From positions 1 to 42,438 of the forward strand of contig JAWXUS010000016.1 of the NCBI GenBank assembly GCA_044426235.1: DNA of 42,438 nucleotides, in the 5' to 3' direction. The notes beneath the pieces are model-generated. The model worked only from the letters and a program-made list of their open reading frames with translations. It searched no databases and was not told the DNA's origin. Of this stretch, positions 16,591 to 25,050 are shown one piece after another. The stretch comes from JAGHEK01 sp044426235. Lineage in GTDB: Bacteria > Bacillota > Clostridia > Peptostreptococcales > Peptostreptococcaceae. The position numbers and the translations under genes are program-made. How positions within the stretch are numbered: position 1 is the first letter of the stretch; each line of letters starts with the position of its first letter.

Positions 16591-19014
16591 TTGGAGTTAA
16601 TAGTTAGTTCAATAATTTTTATGATATTTAATTTTGCCTTTTCAAAATGGGCTATAAAAAAATCATTAGAAAATAGTATATTACTAATGAATATATCATT
16701 AATATTAGTTAATAAAGTTTTTTCGATTATTAATAATGATTATGATTTTAATGTTATAAATCAAATATTAATAATAACGCTTGTTACAATTTTAAACAAT
16801 AAAAAACATCAAAAAATATCTATTGCAATAACCACAAACTGTTTAATTTCAGTTTGCATCCTAATTATTAATACAAATTCAATAATAAAAGATATTTTAG
16901 TAATAGTTATGCTACTTCTTAGTGTTTATATATTTTCAATTACAAGCTATGTAAATAAAAAGAGTTTTAAAGATATTGCAGATGTTTGTACAGTATTTTA
17001 TATTTTTAGTGTTTGTTTAAACTTATTTTTAGGGGAAATATATTACTTGAATGTAATTACTAATGTAGTTAATATTTTTAATTTATCAATAGTTTTACTT
17101 AGAGTAATAAATGATGATTTGATTGAAATTAATAGAAAAAATATAAATTTAAAAGGGAATGTTCAAATTAGTGGTATTCAACTTGAAAGATTTGGTGAAA
17201 AAGTTTCTCTTAAAAAAGAAATTAGTTCAAATATGAGAAAAAGCCTTACAAAAAAACAAGTTTTACTTGAAGAAATATCTAATTTTACAAGTAAATCAAT
17301 AATAATAATAGATGATTTTGAGCATATAAGCACGAAGGACAAAAACTTTATAAATATTTGGACAAACTATAATTCATTTAAAGGGAGTTTGAGTTTAGAA
17401 TCATTCTTAAATAGTAGTATAAAAGATAAGGATTTATTTTATAAATCATTTGATGAATGTAGGGAAGTAGGAAATGAAGTAGAAATTGAATTTGAAGATA
17501 ATTTTAATAGATACTTTATAGGTAGCTTTTCAAAATTAGTGATAAATGATACTAATATGGGGATAATGTGTAAAATTGAAGATATTACATATAAAAGAAA
17601 TGCAGAAAGTAAGATTAAAGAAAATGATATTAAATACAAAAATATTGTTGATAATATACCATATTCTATTCTTATAGTCGACGATGAAGATATTATTTAT
17701 AATAATAATAATTACATTGATTTTACTCAAGAGTTAGTTAGAAGAAGGGTTTTAAATTCATCCGAAAATGATGAAATAAATCTTTTATTTGGCGATAGTA
17801 ATATGATCCTTAGCACAAAAAAGGCAACTTTTTATGATAGAGAAGGGCAAAAAGAAGTTATTGCACTAAAAGATATAACTGAATATAGAGAATCAATTAA
17901 AAATCTTAAAATTAGTAAAAAAAGATATAAAGATTTAGTAGATTTAATTCCAGAGGGAATATATACTCAAGACTTTGAGAATAAATCTTTAAGCTATATA
18001 AATAAAAGTATGTTTGAAATATTTGGAGTTAGCAGTGTTGAAGAAATTGACTTTGAAAAAATGAATGAAGGTGTAGCGATAACCCAAACTAGTAATGAAA
18101 AAGTTAAATTTATTAGAAAATATATTAAGGATGAAGAGAAAGAACTTAATATAGAAGTTGCTTGTATGCTACTTGATATTAATAAAAAAATAAAGATAGT
18201 TGGAATAGTTAGAGATATTTCAGAACAAGTAAAATCAGAACTTGTAGAACTTGAAATTGAAAAGAAGAAAGCTGAATACAAGATGAAATCAGAATTTTTT
18301 GTAAATATTAGCCACGAGCTTAAAACTCCACTTAATGTTATTTCATCATCAAATCAACTTCTTGAAATTCTACATAAAGAAGAGATAAATGAAAGTCCAA
18401 ATGGGATAATTTCAAATACTGTTAAGGTTGTTAAAAAGTATTCAAATATAATTATGGGACTAGTTGATAATATAATGGATCTTGCAAGACTTGAACTTAA
18501 TCTTTATGAAAATGAAGTTGAATTATATAATGCAGTTAATTTGGTTGAAGATTTAGTTATTGAATTTAATAATTATATTGAAAAAAGTGATATTTCAATA
18601 ATATTTGATACAGATGAAGAAGAGAGAGTTATAAAGGTTGATGCAGAATATATTGAAAGGGCGATATCTATACTATTAACTCTAATTGTTAAGTATTCAT
18701 ATAAAGAAAGTATAATAAATGTTGATCTTATGAAAAAAGGAGATGAAACTCTTTTAATTCAAATAAAAAATGAAGGAAAATATGATTATACTAAATATAT
18801 TAACGATAGAGAAAGAAGAGGCTTAGATATAGGTCTTGATATAGTAAATCAAATAATAAATATATATGATGCAAAGATTGATATAAAAACTACTGCGAGT
18901 AAAAGTATTGATATAGAGCTTGAAATGAAGTTATATGAAGATATTTTTGATTATAAGACTAGAGAGAAAAATCAAAACGATAATGATATATACTATAGAT
19001 GTTTAAATATATAA
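16591..19014 (+). CDS. PAS-rich membrane sensor kinase with intact His but degenerate ATP-binding domain
   Basis: An 807-residue protein with a membrane domain (about residues 1-175), PAS-like repeats (about 225-335, 345-430 and 440-545) and a HisKA domain with canonical FFVNISHELKTPLN, phospho-acceptor His575. The following HATPase_c region is worn: the N-box Asn is Leu698 (LLTLIVKYS), the G1 DxGxG reads NEGKY, and G2 is reduced to RRGLDIGLD. It should not bind ATP normally. The start is TTG 16591, because AGGGGTGAG (8 nt upstream) overlaps the previous stop codon; GTG 16582 would sit inside that site. Tight coupling to the previous gene suggests a stoichiometric complex. Confidence 0.8.
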   Translation: MELIVSSIIFMIFNFAFSKWAIKKSLENSILLMNISLILVNKVFSIINNDYDFNVINQILIITLVTILNNKKHQKISIAITTNCLISVCILIINTNSIIKDILVIVMLLLSVYIFSITSYVNKKSFKDIADVCTVFYIFSVCLNLFLGEIYYLNVITNVVNIFNLSIVLLRVINDDLIEINRKNINLKGNVQISGIQLERFGEKVSLKKEISSNMRKSLTKKQVLLEEISNFTSKSIIIIDDFEHISTKDKNFINIWTNYNSFKGSLSLESFLNSSIKDKDLFYKSFDECREVGNEVEIEFEDNFNRYFIGSFSKLVINDTNMGIMCKIEDITYKRNAESKIKENDIKYKNIVDNIPYSILIVDDEDIIYNNNNYIDFTQELVRRRVLNSSENDEINLLFGDSNMILSTKKATFYDREGQKEVIALKDITEYRESIKNLKISKKRYKDLVDLIPEGIYTQDFENKSLSYINKSMFEIFGVSSVEEIDFEKMNEGVAITQTSNEKVKFIRKYIKDEEKELNIEVACMLLDINKKIKIVGIVRDISEQVKSELVELEIEKKKAEYKMKSEFFVNISHELKTPLNVISSSNQLLEILHKEEINESPNGIISNTVKVVKKYSNIIMGLVDNIMDLARLELNLYENEVELYNAVNLVEDLVIEFNNYIEKSDISIIFDTDEEERVIKVDAEYIERAISILLTLIVKYSYKESIINVDLMKKGDETLLIQIKNEGKYDYTKYINDRERRGLDIGLDIVNQIINIYDAKIDIKTTASKSIDIELEMKLYEDIFDYKTREKNQNDNDIYYRCLNI

Positions 19015-19020
19015 AATAAA

Positions 19021-19058
19021 AATAGGCAAACAAAGTATTAATACTATATTTGTCTATT
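19021..19058. terminator. Bidirectional terminator between converging genes
   Basis: A long imperfect palindrome (outer arms AATAGGCAAA and TTTGTCTATT, inner AGTATTAATACT) lies between the kinase gene and the oppositely oriented GTPase genes, with T-rich flanks on either strand. Confidence 0.65.
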
Positions 19059-19066
19059 TTTATTGT

Positions 19067-19759
19067 CTATTTTATTAAGTTTCTTCTTGATAAAGGCATG
19101 TTATCTATTATAAAATCAAAGAAAACATTTACATTATAATTTTTTTCAGCAGAATAATATATAGGTGTTATAACATCTATGTTAGTAGCCTCTTTAATCC
19201 TATTTTTTATTGATAAAGCTTGTTCATCTAAGAATTTTTGTAACTTATTATCAGATTTATTATTTTCATGATCCCAGTGTCTACCTTTCATAGCGACATC
19301 AGCTTGATTTATTACTATGAATATTCTATCATTTTGAATATTAGGAACAATAACTTCATTTAATAATTTATAAGTGGTACCCATATCTCTATTTGCACCT
19401 TCTATAATCACTATAGCCATATCTATAAATCCATAAGTATTTTCATCTAGAGAATAAGTTTTATACAGTAAATCAACTAGTTTTTTTTCATGTATTTTGT
19501 CTATATCTACACAATCACCTAATCCAGGTGTATCCCAAATTCTAAATACTTCATTTAATTTATATGAATCTAATTCCATAGTCTCAGGATCTACTCCAGA
19601 GCCAACTTTTGCTACATTCTTTTGGAATAATGAATTTAATGTAGTTGATTTACCTGCACCAGTAACTCCTGTAATCATAACATCTAAAGGATAAAATTTT
19701 GCTATTTTAAGCTTACTATCTATATCATGACATCTATATTCTGACCAATTTGTATTCAT
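19067..19759 (-). CDS. GTPase, YfjP/AIG1-like, second gene of a pair
   Basis: A 230-residue stand-alone GTPase domain of the Era/septin-like (TRAFAC) class. G1 is GVTGAGKST (31-39), G3 is DTPG (76-79), G4 is NQAD (151-154) in place of NKxD, and G5 is probably YYSA (201-204). After the P-loop it has VAKVGSGVDPETM, also present in the partner (VAKVGVGVDPETM), as is NQADVAMKGR. The two are therefore tandem relatives. No membrane segment or effector domain is seen. Its ATG directly abuts the stop codon of the upstream gene on the minus strand, so translation is coupled. Function unknown; a defence or stress role is a guess from the accessory setting. Confidence 0.75.
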   Translation of the reverse strand: MNTNWSEYRCHDIDSKLKIAKFYPLDVMITGVTGAGKSTTLNSLFQKNVAKVGSGVDPETMELDSYKLNEVFRIWDTPGLGDCVDIDKIHEKKLVDLLYKTYSLDENTYGFIDMAIVIIEGANRDMGTTYKLLNEVIVPNIQNDRIFIVINQADVAMKGRHWDHENNKSDNKLQKFLDEQALSIKNRIKEATNIDVITPIYYSAEKNYNVNVFFDFIIDNMPLSRRNLIK

Positions 19760-21100
19760 CTAAAGATACTCCTTTATTAGATAGTTCATCATATTAATAT
19801 ATGTATTTTTACATTCATCAAATTTATTTTGTTCAATATAGTTTATACACTCTAATATATATTTATTGTATAAATTATGATATATGTCTTTTGAGTTATC
19901 TAAATAATTTATGATTGTTACTATTTTAGGTGCGGTTTCATAATAGTTATTTATTAATTTTGTTCCATCAATTTGATTAGATAACCAAATATCTCTAAAT
20001 TGTCTGAGTGTAGTTAATTCATAACAATCATCAGGTTTATTTAGAGTTTTACATACAGCAGTTGTTATATAACAACCACCACCTCCGCCACCACCACCTC
20101 TAAATATTGGTGGAGTCATTATTTTTCCAATTTCTTTTGCTATACCTATAGCTCCACCAACAACAGTACCAATTCCTCTTCCAATAGCTTCACCTGTTGA
20201 GCCAAATATAGAACCGATATCACCACCTATATCAGCACCTTCAGCAGCACAATCTGAGATCGTTTCAGCGAATGATTCTAACAAACCTTTACTATAATCT
20301 TGTAGCTCATCGTTATCTTTCCACATTTCTTGATTTTGATTTATGTTTTCTACATATGCAAGCCTTTTTTCTTTAGGAGTATATCTGATTATAAAGTGTA
20401 ATAATTTAGATAAATTATAAGGTCTTTGTTCTTCACCATCTTCTTTAAATCCAGCACAGTAGTATATAGGATCAACATCTACGCCAGTACCTTCTTTGAT
20501 TCTATTTTTAACGGATTTAACTTTTTCTTCTAAGAAGAGTTCTAATTTAGGTTCAGGTTTATTATTTTCATAATCCCAGTATCTCCCTTTCATAGCGACA
20601 TCAGCTTGATTTATTGCTACAAGTATTCTATTTTCTTTATTTTCACCAAGATTTGGCACAATTACACTATTTATCAATTCATATGAAGTACCTAAGTCTC
20701 GAGTACTTCCATCTAAAATTACTAAAACTAAGTCTATCAATAAATTACCATTAGAATCTCTTTTGTGGAGTTTGTTTATAATGTTCTTTGCATGTCTATT
20801 ATCAGCCTCTTTACCATCACCTAAACCAGGACTATCCCAAAGGATTAGGTTATCTAGTTCATGTTTTGATATATCCATAGTTTCAGGATCTACACCAACA
20901 CCAACCTTTGCAACTTCTGTGTTAAATAATGCATTAATAGTTGAACTTTTACCGCATCCAGTGGCCCCTGTTATCATAAGATTGATTTTTTCATCTTTTA
21001 ATCTTAAAAAATTCTTCATTAACTTATTTTTTTCAGTCTCATTTATGTCAGCATTTAATATATCTGACTCCATTGAGTCAAAAAATCTTTTTTCACTCAT
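19760..21100 (-). CDS. GTPase with glycine zipper and CFI-box-like C-terminal domain
   Basis: A 446-residue protein. The GTPase domain covers about residues 38-245: G1 GATGCGKSS (45-53), G3 DSPG (89-92), G4 NQAD (164-167). A linker leads to a small-residue stretch with repeated GxxxG spacing (about 286-326), of the kind that can insert into membranes. Eight glycines (335-342) precede CYITTA (343-348) and LRQFRD (365-370), the pattern of the CFI-box (CFIATA) domain that caps many bacterial proteins. A helical tail of about 75 residues ends the protein. ATG 21100 follows GGGAGGG. It is the first gene of a two-gene minus-strand operon inserted in an otherwise plus-strand core region. Confidence 0.75.
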   Translation of the reverse strand: MSEKRFFDSMESDILNADINETEKNKLMKNFLRLKDEKINLMITGATGCGKSSTINALFNTEVAKVGVGVDPETMDISKHELDNLILWDSPGLGDGKEADNRHAKNIINKLHKRDSNGNLLIDLVLVILDGSTRDLGTSYELINSVIVPNLGENKENRILVAINQADVAMKGRYWDYENNKPEPKLELFLEEKVKSVKNRIKEGTGVDVDPIYYCAGFKEDGEEQRPYNLSKLLHFIIRYTPKEKRLAYVENINQNQEMWKDNDELQDYSKGLLESFAETISDCAAEGADIGGDIGSIFGSTGEAIGRGIGTVVGGAIGIAKEIGKIMTPPIFRGGGGGGGGCYITTAVCKTLNKPDDCYELTTLRQFRDIWLSNQIDGTKLINNYYETAPKIVTIINYLDNSKDIYHNLYNKYILECINYIEQNKFDECKNTYINMMNYLIKEYL

Positions 21101-21145
21101 AAAATACCCTCCCTTTTTCTATATAAGTACATTTTATTGCAGTAT

Positions 21146-21174
21146 ATAATATTGTATATGTTGAAAAATGTCAT
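21146..21174 (-). promoter_or_regulatory. Promoter of the GTPase operon
   Basis: Read on the minus strand: ATGACA (21174-21169), 17-bp spacer, TATTAT (21151-21146), each 5/6 to the sigma-A consensus, 45 bp before the start codon. Confidence 0.6.
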
Positions 21175-21195
21175 AATATGATATAAATTTTATAT

Positions 21196-21232
21196 AATTA
21201 ATTTATTATGAATATTAACATAATAATTAATT
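21196..21232. repeat. Inverted repeat in the GTPase-aroE divergent region
   Basis: AATTAATTTATTATG (21196-21210) and CATAATAATTAATT (21219-21232) are inverted copies except for one extra T, 8-nt spacer. It may be an operator or only AT-rich symmetry. It lies just upstream of the GTPase promoter. Confidence 0.5.
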
Positions 21233-21319
21233 TGTATACTATAGTTAATATATAAAAAAGTAATAATATAAAATTTAGCTGTGTTATACTTATAAAAAAG
21301 TTATAAGGAAGGACACAAA

Positions 21320-22153
21320 ATGATAAATTCAGAAACTAGATTGGTTGCACTATTTGGAAGTCCAGTAAAAAATAGTTTGTCGCCATTTATTCATAATTAC
21401 TTATACGAAAAATATAAAGTGAACAGTATATACACGTGCTTTGATATAGAAAACATAAAAGAGGGCATTGATAGTTTAAAAGTCCTAAATTTCAAAGGTA
21501 TAAACGTAACAATACCTCATAAAGTTGAAGTTATTAATTATTTAGACGAAATAGATTTTAATGCAAAATTTGTTGGTGCAGTTAATACTATAAAAAACGA
21601 AAATGGAATATTAAAAGGATTTAATACAGATGGAGATGGATTTGTTAAATCAATTTTAGATACTAACTATAATTTAGAAAATAAAAATGTTTTGGTTATA
21701 GGTGCAGGAGGTTCATCAAGAAGTATTTGTATATCACTTTGCAATCAAAAAATTAAAACTTTAAAAATATTTAATAGAACTATAGAAAAGGCTTTAGATA
21801 TAAAAAATATAATTGATGAAAATTTTGAAACTGAAGCTTTAGTATCAAGTGAGAAAATAAAAGAATTAGACTTAGAAAATATAGATGTAATAATTAATAC
21901 GACTTCAATTGGAATGGAAAGTGATGAATGTCCAATTAGTAGAGGTATTATTCCAAGTGAAAACTTACTTGTTTGTGATATAGTTTATAAACCACACGAA
22001 ACGGAATTTATTAAGTGGGCAAAAAGTAATTCTTTGAATGTTATTTATGGAATTGATATGCTTATAAATCAAGCGTTTGAAGGTTTTTATATATTAAATA
22101 ATATAAAGCCAAATAAAGAAGATTACAATTATATAATTAAAAATATTATTTAA
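21320..22153 (+). CDS. aroE: Shikimate dehydrogenase
   Basis: A 277-residue NADPH-dependent enzyme reducing 3-dehydroshikimate to shikimate in aromatic amino-acid synthesis. Substrate-side motifs are GSPVKNSLSPFIHN, NVTIPHK (catalytic Lys) and FNTDGDGF. The nucleotide-binding loop is GAGGSSRS, followed by NRT, and NTTSIGM and GIDMLINQAFEGF near the end are typical. Full length. ATG 21320 follows AAGGAAGG. It stands alone rather than with other aro genes. An extended -10-like TGTTATACT lies just upstream. Confidence 0.93.
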   Translation: MINSETRLVALFGSPVKNSLSPFIHNYLYEKYKVNSIYTCFDIENIKEGIDSLKVLNFKGINVTIPHKVEVINYLDEIDFNAKFVGAVNTIKNENGILKGFNTDGDGFVKSILDTNYNLENKNVLVIGAGGSSRSICISLCNQKIKTLKIFNRTIEKALDIKNIIDENFETEALVSSEKIKELDLENIDVIINTTSIGMESDECPISRGIIPSENLLVCDIVYKPHETEFIKWAKSNSLNVIYGIDMLINQAFEGFYILNNIKPNKEDYNYIIKNII

Positions 22154-22215
22154 GTAGAATTTTAATTAGTATGATATAATTAAATAGTACAAAATATTAT
22201 TTGGAGGGAATACGT

Positions 22216-22416
22216 ATGACTATAGGTGGTATTTCATCAAGTGATTTATTAGCTACTGCATCTAGAAATTATGAAGCAGTTGGAGAAACTATTGAGGCTA
22301 TAGCTACTGGAGAAGGTTCTGGTGGTGGGAGTTCTGTAATGGCTCAATTATCAATTAGTATGCTAGATATGGCACTTGAAACACAAAAAGGTATAAACTT
22401 AGATTTATTTGCATAG
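22216..22416 (+). CDS. Small protein of unknown function, weakly YjfB-motility-like
   Basis: A 66-residue protein (MTIGGISSSDLLATAS at the start) with a small-residue, Gly/Ser-rich middle and a C-terminal amphipathic helix (MAQLSISMLDMALETQKG). The end vaguely resembles the C-terminal helix of YjfB-type putative motility proteins; I would not name it on that. ATG 22216 is preferred because GGAGGG (22203-22208) lies 7 nt upstream. An in-frame TTG at 22201 would sit on the RBS. It has its own terminator. No signal peptide. Confidence 0.6.
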   Translation: MTIGGISSSDLLATASRNYEAVGETIEAIATGEGSGGGSSVMAQLSISMLDMALETQKGINLDLFA

Positions 22417-22420
22417 AACG

Positions 22421-22453
22421 AAAAAAGCTAGAATTTTTATTCTAGTTTTTTTA
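22421..22453 (+). terminator. Terminator after the small gene
   Basis: AAAAAAGCTAGAAT and ATTCTAGTTTTTT pair around a short T loop (core CTAGAAT at 22428-22434, ATTCTAG at 22439-22445), with a U-run on the 3' side. A-rich and T-rich flanks could let it work both ways. Confidence 0.85.
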
Positions 22454-22535
22454 TATTTATTTAATTATTTTTAAAGGTATTAACTATGTTTTATAAAATT
22501 AATAATGTATAGATTTTTTAAAAAGGGAGTTTTAT

Positions 22536-22883
22536 ATGGTAAAAGTTAAGAGTATGAATGAATATAAAAAAGATAAAAAGAATAAAAATAAAAGAAATAA
22601 ATTAATTAAGCTAAAAAAAATCTTAAAAAGAGTTAGTTTAGTATTAATTTTATTTTTAACTATTCTTTCAAATATGATGGGGGAAGTTTTATTATCAAAA
22701 CTAAGCTACGAAGTAAATAGTTTAAAAACAAATTTAAGAAAAGAAGAAATAAGACTTGGAGAAGCTAAAGAAAAAGTTAATATTGATATGTCAATAAAAG
22801 AGATTGAGACATTTGCAAGAGAAGAACTTGGAATGGACTATCCAACAAAAGACCAAATAAGATACATAATAGTTGATAATTAA
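22536..22883 (+). CDS. FtsL/DivIC-type septum protein
   Basis: A 115-residue bitopic protein: a very Lys-rich cytoplasmic N-terminus (about 1-35), one membrane segment (about 38-58) and an extracytoplasmic coiled coil, ending with TFAREELGMDYPTKDQIRYI, which resembles the FtsL/DivIC end motif. It lies directly before spoVD, where ftsL normally sits. FtsL bridges the divisome to the FtsI-class transpeptidase. The usual mraZ and rsmH genes are not upstream. Start ATG 22536 behind AAAAGGGAG. Confidence 0.7.
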   Translation: MVKVKSMNEYKKDKKNKNKRNKLIKLKKILKRVSLVLILFLTILSNMMGEVLLSKLSYEVNSLKTNLRKEEIRLGEAKEKVNIDMSIKEIETFAREELGMDYPTKDQIRYIIVDN

Positions 22884-22894
22884 AAGGGGGAATT

Positions 22895-24874
22895 ATGAAC
22901 AAAAAAGTAAAGATTATGAGTAAAAAAAGAATAGTAATTATTCTTGTAGCAAGTTGTTTTTTATTTTTTGCATTGACCGCAAGAACTGCATATTTACAAT
23001 TAATAAAAGGAGATTGGTTAAGTACAAAAGCGATTGATCAACAAACCAGAGAAGTTCCCATTCCTGCAAAAAGGGGAACAATATATGATGCAAATATGAA
23101 AGAACTTGCAGTAAGTGCCACAAAATATACTATTTGGTGTAAACCAGTTGAAGTTACAGACAAAGATGAGGCATCTAAATCTTTATCTGTAATTCTTGAA
23201 AAAGAAGTTTCAGAAGTTGAAGCATTAGTTGGTAGACGAGATATGGCACTTGTAAAAATTGAAAGATGGGTGAGTGATGATATAGCTCAACAAGTTAGAG
23301 AGGCTAAAATTCCAGGTATTTGGGTTGCTGAGGATAATCAAAGATATTATCCATATGGAAATTTTGCACCATACGTTATTGGACATACTTCAGATGATTC
23401 TCAAGGGATTGCAGGTGTTGAGATGCAATATAATGATAAGCTTCAAGGAACTGATGGGAAATTAATAATAAGTACAGATGCATCAGGTCGTGAAATTCCA
23501 CACGGTATGGAACAATATTTTGAACCCACTCAAGGAAATGGAGTTGTTTTGACTATTGATGAAGTAATTCAACACTATACTGAAAAAGCAGCCCAAAAAG
23601 CATACGAAATAAATAATGCAAAAAGAATAACTATTGTTACCATTGATCCAAAAACTGGAGATGTATTATCTATGGCATCGAAGCCAGATTACGACCCAAA
23701 TAATCCAAGAGAGCCTATATATCCATACTTTGTTGATGAACTTGCAAATTATGATGATGGTGATAAATTAAATGGATACTATCAAATGTGGAGAAATCCT
23801 GCAGTTAGCGATACATATGAACCAGGTTCTACTTTTAAACTTATAACGTCGGCGTCTGGAATTGAAGAAAATGTTATACAAGATGATGAAGTATTTACTT
23901 GTACAGGAAGTGTGACTATTGCTGGAAGAAAAATAAAATGTTGGAGACATTATGAACCACACGGAGAACAAAGTTTTGCCGAAGGTGTTCAAAATTCTTG
24001 CAATCCAGTTTTTATTGAGGTTGGAAATAGACTTGGAGTTTCAAAGTTTTATGATTACATAGAAGGATTTGGATTTATGGAAAAGTCAGGTATTGACCTT
24101 CCAGGTGAAGGAAAAGGAATACTACATAATGAAAAAAATGTTGGTCCAGTAGAACTTGCAACAATTTCGTTTGGTCAATCAAACTCTACAACGCCAATGC
24201 AACTTATAAGTGGAATAGGTGCTATTGCAAATGATGGAAAACTAATGCAACCAAGAGTAGTAAAAGCATATACAGACGATAAAGGAAATGTTATTGAAGA
24301 AATAGATCCAATAGTTAAAAGACAAGTTGTATCAGAAGAAACAGCAGATAAGGTTATGGAAATTGCAGAAAGTGTTGTTAGAGATGGTTCAGGGCACGCA
24401 GCATATATTCCGGGATATAAGATAGGTGGTAAAACTGGTACGGCGCAAAAAGTTATTGATGGAAGATATGCACAAGGAAAATATATTTGTTCATTCGTAG
24501 GAGTTGCACCAACTGATAATCCACAAATTGTAGTTTTAGCAATAGTTGATGAACCAACAGGAGTTGCGGCATTTGGTAGTACAACTGCAGGACCTATTGT
24601 AAAAGAAGTTTTACAAGATACACTTAAATATCTTGGAGTTGAGGAGAAATATACAGAAGAAGAAAAAGAAGAATTTGAAAAATTACAAGTTGTAGTTCCA
24701 AACGTTGTTGGGATGAATATTGGAGATGCAACTAAGGCGCTTGAAGAACATAATCTAAAAATAAATATTAATACAGATATTGAGATGGACGAAAATACAG
24801 TTATTAAAGATATGTTTCCAAAGTCAGGTATTAAAGTTTCTGAGGGATCTAGTGTAATACTTTATTTTGAATAG
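22895..24874 (+). CDS. spoVD: Stage V sporulation protein D, FtsI-class penicillin-binding protein
   Basis: A 659-residue class B PBP. An N-terminal anchor (about 12-30) is followed by the PBP dimerisation region (PAKRGTIYDANMKELA), a transpeptidase domain with STFK (312-315), SCN (368-370) and KTG (513-515), and a C-terminal PASTA domain (about 600-659, VVVPNVVGMNIGDATKAL). SpoVD cross-links the spore cortex and works with SpoVE. In C. difficile the same gene position is spoVD, hence the name; whether it also serves vegetative division cannot be decided from sequence. 11 bp after the FtsL-like gene. Confidence 0.87.
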   Translation: MNKKVKIMSKKRIVIILVASCFLFFALTARTAYLQLIKGDWLSTKAIDQQTREVPIPAKRGTIYDANMKELAVSATKYTIWCKPVEVTDKDEASKSLSVILEKEVSEVEALVGRRDMALVKIERWVSDDIAQQVREAKIPGIWVAEDNQRYYPYGNFAPYVIGHTSDDSQGIAGVEMQYNDKLQGTDGKLIISTDASGREIPHGMEQYFEPTQGNGVVLTIDEVIQHYTEKAAQKAYEINNAKRITIVTIDPKTGDVLSMASKPDYDPNNPREPIYPYFVDELANYDDGDKLNGYYQMWRNPAVSDTYEPGSTFKLITSASGIEENVIQDDEVFTCTGSVTIAGRKIKCWRHYEPHGEQSFAEGVQNSCNPVFIEVGNRLGVSKFYDYIEGFGFMEKSGIDLPGEGKGILHNEKNVGPVELATISFGQSNSTTPMQLISGIGAIANDGKLMQPRVVKAYTDDKGNVIEEIDPIVKRQVVSEETADKVMEIAESVVRDGSGHAAYIPGYKIGGKTGTAQKVIDGRYAQGKYICSFVGVAPTDNPQIVVLAIVDEPTGVAAFGSTTAGPIVKEVLQDTLKYLGVEEKYTEEEKEEFEKLQVVVPNVVGMNIGDATKALEEHNLKININTDIEMDENTVIKDMFPKSGIKVSEGSSVILYFE

Positions 24875-24954
24875 ATTGTAACAATAAAAATACAAAAAAT
24901 CTATATAGGAATAAAAATATTTAAAAAAACAATAAAATAGTATATAATTATAAA

Positions 24955-24979
24955 GCAATGTATTCATACATTGCTTTTT
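24955..24979 (+). terminator. Hairpin in the spoVD-murF gap
   Basis: GCAATGTAT (24955-24963) pairs perfectly with ATACATTGC (24966-24974), followed by TTTTTG. It looks like a terminator, but a perfect TATAAT lies at 24943-24948, only 6 bp upstream, so RNA started there would begin right at the hairpin. Confidence 0.6.
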
Positions 24980-25050
24980 GTTCGCAAAAATATTTTTTTA
25001 AATAAAACTATTAATCTAATCATATATTAATAAAGAAAAAGGAGGAAGTT

